Below, in pieces: positions 9,717-19,910 of a DNA stretch of 64,000 nt; position 1 is the stretch's first letter; each line of letters begins with the position of its first letter. The stretch spans positions 35,641,874-35,705,873 of the forward strand of contig JAIOJX010000003.1 of assembly GCA_022376925.1 (NCBI GenBank). Direction: 5' to 3'. The translations under genes were made by a program, and so were the position numbers. The DNA comes from Tragulus kanchil. Its lineage: Eukaryota; Chordata; Mammalia; Artiodactyla; Tragulidae. The notes under the pieces were generated by a model. It was not told the DNA's origin. It ran no database searches and was given only the letters and a program-made list of their open reading frames with translations.

Positions 9717-11578
9717 CAACAATCATGTACATGAATTGAAAAGTTGCATATTTTGAAATATTTGTTATTCCTGTATTTATCTATGCATTCATTGTAATTT
9801 GAACCAAAATACTAGCAGATATCTTATGGAAATTGATAAGCTAATTCTAAAATGTGTTTGAAAATATGAAGAGCTGTGACTTGTCCTTGTCAAAGAAGGT
9901 TGCTATAAGTAGTCCAGCCTTATTACAAAGCTATGGAATTAATATTGAAGACAGTGTGACATTGGCTCAAGGACAGATGTACAACCAGTGAAAAAGAAGA
10001 GCACATCAAGGAACTAACCCATAATTAGTATGGTTACCTAGTTTATGACAATGCAGTGCAGTGGTGAAAGATGATCTTTATAAACAAATGCTTTAGGGTC
10101 AGTTGAATATCTGTAGGGAAAAAGGGTCAATCATGACCATATCCCCAAACTTACAATACACAAAATATTAGTTCCAAATGTTAACAAATCCTAAATGTGA
10201 AAGGTAAATAAAGAAGCTGTTAAGAAAATACCAGAATCTTCATGACCTAGGGCTAAGCAAAAACTGCTAAAATGAAATACAAAACAACTGCAACTGAAGC
10301 TTCTCTATGAAAATTAAGAACTTGTGCTTATCAAAGCATGATTAATGCCTGACAAGGCAATACATAGAGTGGCATAAGATTTTCACTAGATATATATTCA
10401 GTAAAGAACTGATTTCCAGGATAAAAACTCCTATGAATCGATAATAAAAGCAACGGTTTTCCTGTATTCATGTATGGTGTGAGAGATGAACCATAAAGAA
10501 GGCTGAAGGCCAAAGACTCTAAAGAACTCCTTGGACTGCTAGGAGACCAGACCAGTTGATCCTAAAGGAAATCAATGCTGAATATCTATTGGAAAGACTG
10601 ATTCTGAAGCTGAAGCTCCAATATTTGACCGCATGATTCAAAGAGCTGATGCCTCAGAAAAGACACTGATGCTGGGAAAGATTGAAAACAAAAGAAGCGG
10701 GTGGCAGAGGGTGAGATGGTTAAAATCACTGACTCAATAGTCATAAGTCTGAGCAGGCTTGCGAGATCGTTGAGGACAGAGGAGCCTGGTGTGCTGTATC
10801 CCTAGAGTTGCTATGAGTTGGACACAACTTAGCTATTGAATGATAGCAACAATCATGTACATGAATTGAAAAGTTGCATATTTTGAAATATTTGTTATTC
10901 CTGTATTTATCTATGCATTCATTGTAATTTGAACCAAAATACTAGCAGATATCTTATGGAAATTGATAAGCTAATTCTAAAATGTGTTTGAAAATATGAA
11001 GAGCTGTGACTTGTCCTTGTCAAAGAAGGTTGCTATAAGTAGTCCAGCCTTATTACAAAGCTATGGAATTAATATTGAAGACAGTGTGACATTGGCTCAA
11101 GGACAGATGTACAACCAGTGAAAAAGAAGAGCACATCAAGGAACTAACCCATAATTAGTATGGTTACCTAGTTTATGACAATGCAGTGCAGTGGTGAAAG
11201 ATGATCTTTATAAACAAATGCTTTAGGGTCAGTTGAATATCTGTAGGGAAAAAGGGTCAATCATGACCATATCCCCAAACTTACAATACACAAAATATTA
11301 GTTCCAAATGTTAACAAATCCTAAATGTGAAAGGTAAATAAAGAAGCTGTTAAGAAAATACCAGAATCTTCATGACCTAGGGCTAAGCAAAAACTGCTAA
11401 AATGAAATACAAAACAACTGCAACTGAAGCTTCTCTATGAAAATTAAGAACTTGTGCTTATCAAAGCATGATTAATGCCTGACAAGGCAATACATAGAGT
11501 GGCATAAGATTTTCACTAGATATATATTCAGTAAAGAACTGATTTCCAGGATAAAAACTCCTATGAATCGATAATAAA
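9315..11578. repeat. Tandem duplication D, junction ~10447, offset 1132 falling to 1130
   Basis: Copy 1 is 9315-10446 and copy 2 is 10447-11578. Two single-base homopolymer differences at the start of copy 2 ('cggtttttcc' against 'cggttttcc', 'tatgggtg' against 'tatggtg') shift the offset by two. One substitution (gcgtgattc against gcatgattc) is also seen. Confidence 0.96.
10447..10846 (+). mobile_element. BovB 3' fragment (second copy within duplication D)
   Basis: Repeats the distal part of the BovB piece at 9317-9716. It starts abruptly at the duplication junction, so its truncated 5' end is not a retrotransposition end. Confidence 0.88.
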
Positions 11579-11906
11579 ATGACAGATACCAAAACATTAA
11601 AATGGTCAAAATTCTCAGACACTTTATAAATAAGACTATTCAAGTAGCTAATAAACATGTAAGAGATATCCAGCTTCAATAATTATCTAGGAAATGTAAT
11701 TACACTATAGTGATAAATCATTTAAAATGAAAAAGACAACACTATAATTACTGATATCATGAAGCAGCTTGAACCTTGGTATACTGCTGCTAGGTATACA
11801 AATTAGTATAATCAATTTGGAAAATTGTCAGTATCTACTAAACCTGAACATACTCATACTCCAATGAGCTATCATTTACTCCTAAGTATACAACCCCCAG
11901 AAATGC

Positions 11907-12258
11907 TGTTATGGACTTAATTAGGCCCTCCAAACTCATAGCTTCAAGTTCCAATTGCCAATGTGACTCTATGTAGGGATAAGGCCTTTACAGAAACAAT
12001 TCATATTAAATACTCTCGTAAGGGTTGGGACCCTAATCCAACGTGATTTCTGACCTTATATGAGGTGCCCATGTGAGGACACAACAAGAAAGCAGCTGTC
12101 TACAAGCCAAGGAGAGAAGCTTCTAGAGAAATCGAACCTACTGACACCTTGATCTTGGACCGCCAATCTCCAGAACAGTGATCAAATCAACATCTATTGT
12201 TGAAGTCCCCTATCCTGTGCTATCTTGTTTCAGCAGCTCTAGCAGACTAGTACAAACA
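11907..12258 (+). mobile_element. Old eutherian interspersed repeat, family not named
   Basis: Carries a familiar ancient repeat pattern: 'ttatggacttaattagg', 'aactcatagcttcaagttcc', 'gaggacacaacaagaaagc', 'accttgatcttgga', 'ctccagaacagtga' and 'agactagtaca'. I recognise the pattern from mammalian repeats but cannot name the family (MaLR-type LTR or similar). It interrupts the L1 fossil. Confidence 0.5.
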
Positions 12259-12870
12259 CATCCAGACATTCACAAAAAGGAAGAACACACAGAGAAATGT
12301 TCCTAGCAATACTATAAAGGATCACCAAGACCTAGAAATAGCCCAGATGTCCATCAAGTGTAGATTTTTAAAATTGTAGTTATGGATAAAAGAAGGTATA
12401 ATTAGGTAGTGCAACCCAGTAGATACAGCTAGACACAGCAACAGGGATAAATCACATAGAGCTGACTAAAAAAGAAAAAACTAAAACTAAAAAGACTATG
12501 TATTGAATGATTCTATTCATAAAAATCATGACAGATCAGTCAAAGCATATCTGTGGGATTAGAAACTGGAAAAGTGGTTAATCTTGAGGACTGTAACAGG
12601 ATGTGAGAGTCAAGAAACTTTCTGATACGCTCTTAATATTCTCAGTCTCTGTGAGTGCCAGTTACATACATATGTCTCTTTGGTGAAAAGTCATTGAGCT
12701 GTACCATTATATTTTGAATGTACATTATGCTTCAATAACAACTAGAAAGTGGGATTCAAACTCTGACTCCCTGACTCCAAATCTCTTAATATTCCATTAC
12801 TTCATTCAATGGTTTTGTATTCTGATCATGTCAGGTGGTCTTAGGTATCTGTGTACATTTTGATCTATCG

Positions 12871-13088
12871 CAGCTTCCTTGGTGGCTCAGGGGTAAAGAA
12901 TCCACCTGCAGTGCAGAAGCACAGGAGACCCAGGTTCAATCCATGGGTTGGAAAGATCCTCTGGGAGGAGAGACTGGCAATCCACCCCAGTATTATTGCC
13001 TGGAGAATCCCGTGGACAGAGGAGCCTGGCAGTCTTCCATTCATAAGTTCGTGAAGAGTTGGACATGGCTGAAATGACTTTGCATGCT
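12871..13088 (+). mobile_element. Bov-tA SINE
   Basis: Full-length: head 'agcttccttggtggctcag', 'aagaatccacctgcagtgc', B box 'ggttcaatcc', 'ggcaatccaccccagtatt', 'cccgtggacagaggagcctg', ending in 'gagttggacatggctgaaat'. Confidence 0.9.
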
Positions 13089-13099
13089 CACACACTAAC

Positions 13100-13619
13100 A
13101 ATTCATCATTAAAGATCTAGAACTCTTCCTCTGACTAAATAGCTGCCTGTAGTAAGGTTCTCTACCCTGAAGTCTCTCATTATGTTTTTCTTTCAGGACA
13201 TTTTTGTTCTCAGTAATTCAGAGTGCAATTAGCCTCCATTTTCATTATTTTCTCCCACGAAGCTCAGAAGCAGGAAGGGTTCTGCCCCTCACAAAACGCT
13301 CTGCGTGCTTACACTGCCTTGAAGTTTCCCATGCTGAGTCATCCTGGGAATGTCACAAAGCTCATGCTTCAAAACTTCTCAGGAACTCTTTAACCTTCAG
13401 TTCATTAGACATACTCAGATTCTAAGGTATTTTCCCCCTTTTCCCTTTTAGCTCATAACTTTCCATTTCAATCTCCCAAGTATTTATCCTTTCACCTAAT
13501 CATTTTCCTTTTTATCTAACCCATTTCTTTCCCCACGAGGAAGCCATCCAAGGAAAATTTCTCAAATGTGGAATCCCCCTTTCCAACCTAATCCCCAAAT
13601 TTTCGCTTTTATGAGCATT
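13100..13619. other. No recognised element
   Basis: Pyrimidine-rich single-copy sequence, repeated at 14257-14724 by duplication E. A splice-acceptor-like tract 'tgtttttctttcag' ends at 13197, but no frame or homology supports an exon. Confidence 0.4.
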
Positions 13620-14027
13620 GAGCTGACTAAAAGAAAAACTAAAATAAAAAGACTATGTATTGAATGATTCTATTCATAAAAATCATGACAGATCAGTCAA
13701 AGCATATCTGTGGGATTAGAAACTGGAAAAGTGGTTAATCTTGAGGACTGTAACAGGATGTGAGAGTCAAGAAACTTTCTGATACGCTCTTAATATTCTC
13801 AGTCTCTGTGAGTGCCAGTTACATACATATGTCTCTTTGGTGAAAAGTCATTGAGCTGTACCATTATATTTTGAATGTACATTATGCTTCAATAACAACT
13901 AGAAAGTGGGATTCAAACTCTGACTCCCTGACTCCAAATCTCTTAATATTCCATTACTTCATTCAATGGTTTTGTATTCTGATCATGTCAGGTGGTCTTA
14001 GGTATCTGTGTACATTTTGATCTATCG

Positions 14028-14245
14028 CAGCTTCCTTGGTGGCTCAGGGGTAAAGAATCCACCTGCAGTGCAGAAGCACAGGAGACCCAGGTTCAATCCA
14101 TGGGTTGGAAAGATCCTCTGGGAGGAGAGACTGGCAATCCACCCCAGTATTATTGCCTGGAGAATCCCGTGGACAGAGGAGCCTGGCAGTCTTCCATTCA
14201 TAAGTTCGTGAAGAGTTGGACATGGCTGAAATGACTTTGCATGCT
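14028..14245 (+). mobile_element. Bov-tA SINE (second copy within duplication E)
   Basis: Same insertion as 12871-13088, repeated without change. Confidence 0.9.
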
Positions 14246-14724
14246 CACACACTAACAATTCATCATTAAAGATCTAGAACTCTTCCTCTGACTAAATAGC
14301 TGCCTGTAGTAAGGTTCTCTACCCTGAAGTCTCTCATTATGTTTTTCTTTCAGGACATTTTTGTTCTCAGTAATTCAGAGTGCAATTAGCCTCCATTTTC
14401 ATTATTTTCTCCCACGAAGCTCAGAAGCAGGAAGGGTTCTGCCCCTCACAAAACGCTCTGCGTGCTTACACTGCCTTGAAGTTTCCCATGCTGAGTCATC
14501 CTGGGAATGTCACAAAGCTCATGCTTCAAAACTTCTCAGGAACTCTTTAACCTTCAGTTCATTAGACATACTCAGATTCTAAGGTATTTTCCCCTTTCCT
14601 TTGAGCTCATAACTTTCCATTTAAATCTCCCAAGTATTTATCCTTTCACCTAATCATTTTCCTTTTTATCTAACCCATTTCTTTCCCCACGAGGAAGCCA
14701 TCCAAGGAAAATTTCTCAAATGTG

Positions 14725-15640
14725 GCACCAACTACCAGAAAACCCTATATCCACAGATTACCTATGTATTAATTTAAAATCAATTAATCCCCCAAATGTT
14801 CAATTCCAGCTCTTTAGCATGTTTTCATTATCAACTGTTGTACTTTCTAAATGTACATTACTTGACTAAATAATTTTATTTTACTTTTTAGGAAATATAA
14901 CCAAAAAAGAAAGAAATATAATGGAAATTCTTGGTAAGTAAAATTTCCAAGAATTTGCTGAGTCAGTTTTTCTGCCTCTTTGTTGCCAATAGTTACACTT
15001 GCCCTTCTGCTGGGCTCTCAGAAAAGACTTGCATTATTCCTACAACTTCTCTTCACTTCTGCATACCAGTTTCTTTTTCCTCTCTCCACACGCTGCTGCT
15101 GCAAGTTATCCTATCCCTAGTGATCAAAAAAGGAAAGTGAGATCTTCTCTTTCTCCCTCTCTCTCCCTCTCTCTCTTTCTCTTCTACCCTCTTCCGATTA
15201 CTTTTTATGCAAACAATTGCATAGGAATTTAGAAAGACCCAAACATAAAATGTTTTCCAAAGTTAACCAAAATTACGAAAGATATGCCTTTTCTTTGACC
15301 TGAGATGCGTAGAATAAAGGGATTTTCATGCAGGAAAAGCAAATTCATTGCAATATTTTCGGAAGGAAAATCAAAATGTAGCTAGACTATATTGTCTTAG
15401 ATGGAATTCCCTGCTCTTAGTCATCAAAGACTGTCCTTTATAGGTCTCCTATGTCTAGTTCCTTCTACAACACAGTCTAACTCACTGTTCCACAATTCAG
15501 CTTCTTAAACCACTCTTTCTGTTCTGCACCTCTTTTCTTATCCCATTTCTCATGACTCTCTTCACTATAAATATTATGGCCCAAATTACCATTTTGTTTT
15601 CTCAGCATTTATATCAACTCATACCCATTTCCTCAGTGAA
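14725..15640. other. No recognised element except a CT-rich tract
   Basis: AT-rich. A (CT)n-like pyrimidine tract lies at 15144-15187 ('tctccctctctctccctctc'). No gene signal is seen. Confidence 0.5.
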
Positions 15641-15720
15641 TCATCAAATATTTATCAAAACTCTACCGTGTACCAGGAACTGTTTTAGGTTTAGAGCTGC
15701 ATATTTGAACAAGTCAATTA
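15640..15720 (+). mobile_element. MIR- or L3-like fragment
   Basis: 'caaatatttatcaaaactct', 'accgtgtaccaggaactgt' and 'tttgaacaagtcaa' follow the pattern of the ancient 'tactatgtgccaggcactg...gtgaacaaga' core. Short and diverged. Confidence 0.45.
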
Positions 15721-15742
15721 AGAATGAGTCATACTCTTTCTT

Positions 15743-17664
15743 TTTTTATTATTAATTATTTTCATTTTACTTTTACAGAGTTTTGTTGTTTACAGCTATA
15801 CATAAACCTGAATCAGTCATATGTATACTCTTGACTCCTCCCACATGAAGCCCCTCTTACTTCCTCCCCATGCCACCCCTCCAGGTTGTTGCATAGCCCC
15901 CATATAAGTTCCCTTAGTCTTACAGCATATTCACAATGGTTGTCTCTTTTACATAAGGTAGTGTAGGCTTCCGTGTTACTTTTCCCTTCTCATCCTCCCC
16001 ACAATGTCCTCCCCACAATGTCCATAAGTCTATTCTCTATGTCTGTGTCTGTTTCTCCAATACTGCTCTGCATATGCACTTATCAGTAGCCTCTTTCTAG
16101 ATTCCATATATGCTAGCATACTATATTTATCCTTCTCTTTTCAACTTACTACACTTTGTATAATAGGTTCTAGATTCATCCACCTCATTAGGACTGATGC
16201 AAATGCATGTCTTTCTACAGCTGAGAAATATTCCATTGTATAAATGTACTATAGCTTCTTTATCCATTCTTTTTTTGATGGACATTTAGGTTGCTTCCAT
16301 GTTCCAGCTATTGTATAGAGAGCTGCAATGAACTTTGGGGTATAGGTGTCTCTTCCAATTTTGATTTCATCAGGATGTATACCTAATAGTGGAATTACTG
16401 GGTCATATGGTGTTTCTATTCCAAGTTTTTTTAAGGAATTTCCATACTGTCCTCCATAGTGTCTGTATCAATTCACATTCCCACCAACAGTGCAAGAGTG
16501 TTCCCTTTTCTCCACACCCTCTCCAGCTTTTATTGTCTGTGGATTTTTTGATGATGGCTATTCTGACTGGTGTGAAGTGATATCTCATTGTAGTTTTGAT
16601 TTGCATTTCTGTAATAATGACATTGAGTATCTTTTCATGTGTGTTTTGGCCATGTGTATGTCTTCTTTGGAGAAATGTCAGTTTAGGTCTTTTTCCCATT
16701 TTTTGATTGGGTTGTTTGTTTTTTCTGGTGTCGAGTTGTATGAGCTGCTTGTATATTTTGGAAATTAATTCTTTGTTGCTTGTTTCATTTACTATTATTT
16801 TTTTTCACATTCTGTGGGTTGTCTTTTCACTTTGTTTATAGTTTATTTTGTTATGCAAGAGCTTTTAAGTTTAATTAGGCCCCACTTATCCGTTTTTGTT
16901 TTTATTTCCATTACTCTAGAAGGCAGGCCATAGAAGATTGTGCTTTGATTTATGTCATCAAGTGTTCTGTCCATAGTTTCCTCTAAGAGTTTTATGGTTT
17001 TTGGTCTTACAGTTAGGTCTTTAGTGCATTTTGACTTTATCTTTGTGTACAGTGTTAGGGAGTGTTCCGACTTCATTCTTTTACATGTAGCTATCCAATT
17101 TTTCCAGCACCATTTGCTGAAGAGGCTTTCTTTGCCCCATTGTATATTTTTGCCTCCTTTGTCAAAAATAAGGTAGCCATAGGTGTTTGGGTTTATCTCT
17201 GGGCTCTCTATCTTGTTCCATTGGCCTATTTTTCTGTTTTTGTGCCAGTAGCATACTGTCTTGATGACTGTTGCTTTGTAGTATAGTCTGAAGTTAGGGA
17301 GGCTGATCCCTCCAGCTCCATTCTTCTTTCTCAGAATTGCCTTGGCTATCTGGGGTCTTTTGTGTTTCCATATGAACTGTGCTATTTTTTTGGTCTAGCT
17401 CTGTGAAAATGCCATTGGTAATTTGATTGGGATCGTATTGAATCTGATAATATTTGGTAGTAAGGTCATTTTGACAATATTGATTTTTCCAACCGAGGAA
17501 CAGGGAATATCTTTCCACCTGTTTATGTCCTCTTTGATTTCTTTCATTAGTGTCTTATAATTTTCTGTTTACAGTTCTTTTGTCTCTTTAGGTAGGTTTG
17601 TTCCTAGATATTTTATTCTTTTTGTTGCATTGGTGAATGGTATTGCTTCCTTGATTTCTAGAAA
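15743..17664 (-). mobile_element. 5'-truncated L1, antisense, with 17-bp target-site duplication
   Basis: Bounded by a perfect 17-bp direct repeat GAGTCATACTCTTTCTT at 15726-15742 and 17665-17681. From the left it holds a T-rich complement of the A tail, an L1 3' UTR ('cagagttttgttgtttacag'), then ORF2 C-terminal sequence. On the - strand this encodes recognisable L1 reverse-transcriptase-protein C-terminus (residue strings [29 protein letters not shown] around 16440-16600; KAILRKK, GAGGI and RLYYKA further 5'). Frames are interrupted. It is about 1.9 kb of a ~6-7 kb element, so it is a dead insertion. Confidence 0.93.
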
Positions 17665-19135
17665 GAGTCATACTCTTTCTTAATTAATATATAACATACA
17701 AATAAATGTTAATAAATAAATATATAACATAATATCAGAAAGTGATAAAGCTGAAAACAAATAATTGGCATAAGGGAATAGAAAGTTAGAGGTGGAGAAA
17801 CTGTCTTATAAAATGTCATATGGAAGTTCTATCAAAGGAAAAGACATGAGAAGGGAGACTTGAGCAAAACTGGGGATCAAGACAGTCAGAAATCTTGGGA
17901 TAGTGCATTAGTCTAAGGCAGTAGAGGATGGTTCAAAGCCGAAAACATGGAAATTAATTCTTTGTTGCTTGTTTCATTTAATATTAAATTTTCTCACATT
18001 CTGTGGGTTGTCTTTTCACTTTGTTTATAGTTTATTTTGTTATGCAAGAGCTTTTAAGTTTAATTAGGCCCCACTTATCCGTTTTTGTTTTTATTTCCAT
18101 TACTCTAGAAGGCAGGCCATAGAAGATTGTGCTTTGATTTATGTCATCAAGTGTTCTGTCCATAGTTTCCTCTAAGAGTTTTATGGTTTTTGGTCTTACA
18201 GTTAGGTCTTTAGTGCATTTTGACTTTATCTTTGTGTACAGTGTTAGGGAGTGTTCCGACTTCATTCTTTTACATGTAGCTATCCAATTTTTCCAGCACC
18301 ATTTGCTGAAGAGGCTTTCTTTGCCCCATTGTATATTTTTGCCTCCTTTGTCAAAAATAAGGTAGCCATAGGTGTTTGGGTTTATCTCTGGGCTCTCTAT
18401 CTTGTTCCATTGGCCTATTTTTCTGTTTTTGTGCCAGTAGCATACTGTCTTGATGACTGTTGCTTTGTAGTATAGTCTGAAGTTAGGGAGGCTGATCCCT
18501 CCAGCTCCATTCTTCTTTCTCAGAATTGCCTTGGCTATCTGGGGTCTTTTGTGTTTCCATACGAACTGTGCTATTTTTTGGTCTAGTTCTGTGAAAAATG
18601 CCATTGGTAATTTGATTGGGATCGTATTGAATCTGATAATATTTGGTAGTAAGGTCATTTTGACAATATTGATTTTTCCAACCGAGGAACAGGGAATATC
18701 TTTCCACCTGTTTATGTCCTCTTTGATTTCTTTCATTAGTGTCTTATAATTTTCTGTTTACAGTTCTTTTGTCTCTTTAGGTAGGTTTGTTCCTAGATAT
18801 TTTATTCTTTTTGTTGCATTGGTGAATGGTATTGCTTCCTTGATTTCTAGAAAGAGTCATACTCTTTCTTAATTAATATATAACATACAAATAAATGTTA
18901 ATAAATAAATATATAACATAATATCAGAAAGTGATAAAGCTGAAAACAAATAATTGGCATAAGGGAATAGAAAGTTAGAGGTGGAGAAACTGTCTTATAA
19001 AATGTCATATGGAAGTTCTATCAAAGGAAAAGACATGAGAAGGGAGACTTGAGCAAAACTGGGGATCAAGACAGTCAGAAATCTTGGGATAGTGCATTTC
19101 AGTCTAAGGCAGTAGAGGATGGTTCAGCAAAAGGA
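16760..19135. repeat. Tandem duplication F, junction ~17949, offset 1189
   Basis: Copy 1 is 16760-17948 and copy 2 is 17949-19135. Disagreements concentrate at the join: copy 1 ends 'ggttcaaagccgaaaacatgg' where copy 2 reads 'ggttcagcaaaaggaagg', and copy 2 begins 'cattta' then 'atattaaatt' where copy 1 has 'ctattatttt'. Inside, copy 1 has extra bases in homopolymers that break the L1 frame kept open in copy 2. Confidence 0.96.
17949..18853 (-). mobile_element. L1 ORF2 fragment (second copy within duplication F)
   Basis: Repeats the 5' 900 bp of the L1 at 16760-17664, followed by a third copy of the target site at 18854-18870. Here 234 codons of L1 ORF2 stay open on the - strand (18032-18736), from '[13 protein letters not shown]' to 'LKSSCITK'. 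Not a separate insertion. Confidence 0.9.
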
Positions 19136-19242
19136 AGGATCCAACAGAAAACTAATAAAATAGCTAACTAATGAGAATCTACTGTGTAACACAGGGGGAG
19201 AAAAAAGGTGCAATCTATTCGTAGGACACAGATCAAGTTAAC

Positions 19243-19333
19243 TCGGAGAAGGGAATGGCAATCCACTCCAGTACTCTTGCCTGGAGAATTTTGTGGACAG
19301 AGTAGCCTGGTGGGCTACAGTCCATGGGGTTGA
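19243..19333 (+). mobile_element. 5'-truncated Bov-tA SINE
   Basis: Begins mid-element at 'gagaagggaatggcaatcc', continues 'actcttgcctggagaattt', and ends with 'acagtccatggggttgaga'. The tRNA head is missing. Confidence 0.8.
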
Positions 19334-19349
19334 GAGTAAAACCACTCTT

Positions 19350-19560
19350 TAGGGTTCCAAGGTGACTTAGGTGACAAAGAATTCGCCTGTAGTGCAGGAC
19401 AGCCAGCTTTCATCTCTGGGTCAGGAAGTTCCCCTGAAGAAGGTAATGGCAACCCACTCTAGTCTTCTTGCCTGGAGAATCTCATGGACAGAAGAGCCTG
19501 GTTGGTTATAGTGCATGGGGCTCATAAGGAGTCGGACATGACTGAGCGCCTAAGCATAGC
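19350..19560 (+). mobile_element. Bov-tA SINE
   Basis: Head 'agggttccaaggtgacttag', 'caaagaattcgcctgtagtg', 'gggtcaggaagttcccctg', 'tcttgcctggagaatctcat', end 'gagtcggacatgactgagcg'. In the same orientation as its truncated neighbour. Confidence 0.85.
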
Positions 19561-19599
19561 ACATCAAGTTAAATGTGCATTCTAATATACAGTAGGTGT

Positions 19600-19910
19600 A
19601 GACAAATACTGTTGGATTCTACTTATACAAGGCACCTAGAATAGTCAAGTTCATAGAGTCAGAAAGTACATCAGTAATTACCAAGTGCCAGGGTGGAGCT
19701 GAGGGGATGGGGAGAATGGGGACTTAGTGCTTAATGGAGATAGAGTTTCAGTTTAGGAAAGTGAAATTCAGGGGGTGGATGATGGTGAGAGTCGTACAAC
19801 AGTGTGAGTAGACTTACTGCCCCTGCACTGTACAATTCAATATGAGTAAAATAGTATCGTTTCTATTTTGTGACTTTTACCTCAATTTAAAGAAAAGTTT
19901 TTAATGAGAA
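19600..19910 (+). mobile_element. L1M-type 3' end
   Basis: 'gattctacttatacaaggca', 'gtcaagttcatagagtcaga', 'gggagaatggggacttagtg', 'agagtttcagtttaggaaag' and 'ctgcactgtacaattcaa' follow the well-known old L1 3' end in order. Ends in 'tacctcaatttaaagaaaag'. Confidence 0.75.

Larger units (their letters stand above)
9104..12750 (+). mobile_element. Ancient L1 (ORF2 to 3' UTR), interrupted and partly duplicated
   Basis: 9104-9225 matches L1 ORF2 ('aaatatctaggaataaatct'). After the BovB insertion, 9770-10440 continues through ORF2. 11580-11900 covers the C-terminal part and 12259-12750 the 3' end, with 'gagctgtaccattatattt' and 'cattatgcttcaataa' typical of L1M 3' ends. All reading frames are broken. 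Duplication D (junction 10447) repeats 1.1 kb within it. Confidence 0.7.
12459..14724. repeat. Tandem duplication E, junction ~13620, offset 1161 falling to 1157
   Basis: Copy 1 is 12459-13619 and copy 2 is 13620-14724. Copy 1 matches faithfully to about 13572. The next 47 bp (13573-13619) look like a heavily deleted version of 14725-14820, sharing 'cccaaat' and 'agcat'. The first bases of copy 2 show A-run shortening ('gactaaaaaag' against 'gactaaaag'). Confidence 0.95.

Noticed and set aside
13170..13430. Exon following 'tgtttttctttcag'
   Set aside because: The acceptor-like tract is good, but the downstream frame has no homology and no matching donor. Pyrimidine-rich AG sites are common here.
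18032..18736. 234-codon - strand frame as a functional reverse transcriptase gene
   Set aside because: It is an internal fragment of L1 ORF2 in a 5'-truncated insertion, and the copy itself comes from duplication F.
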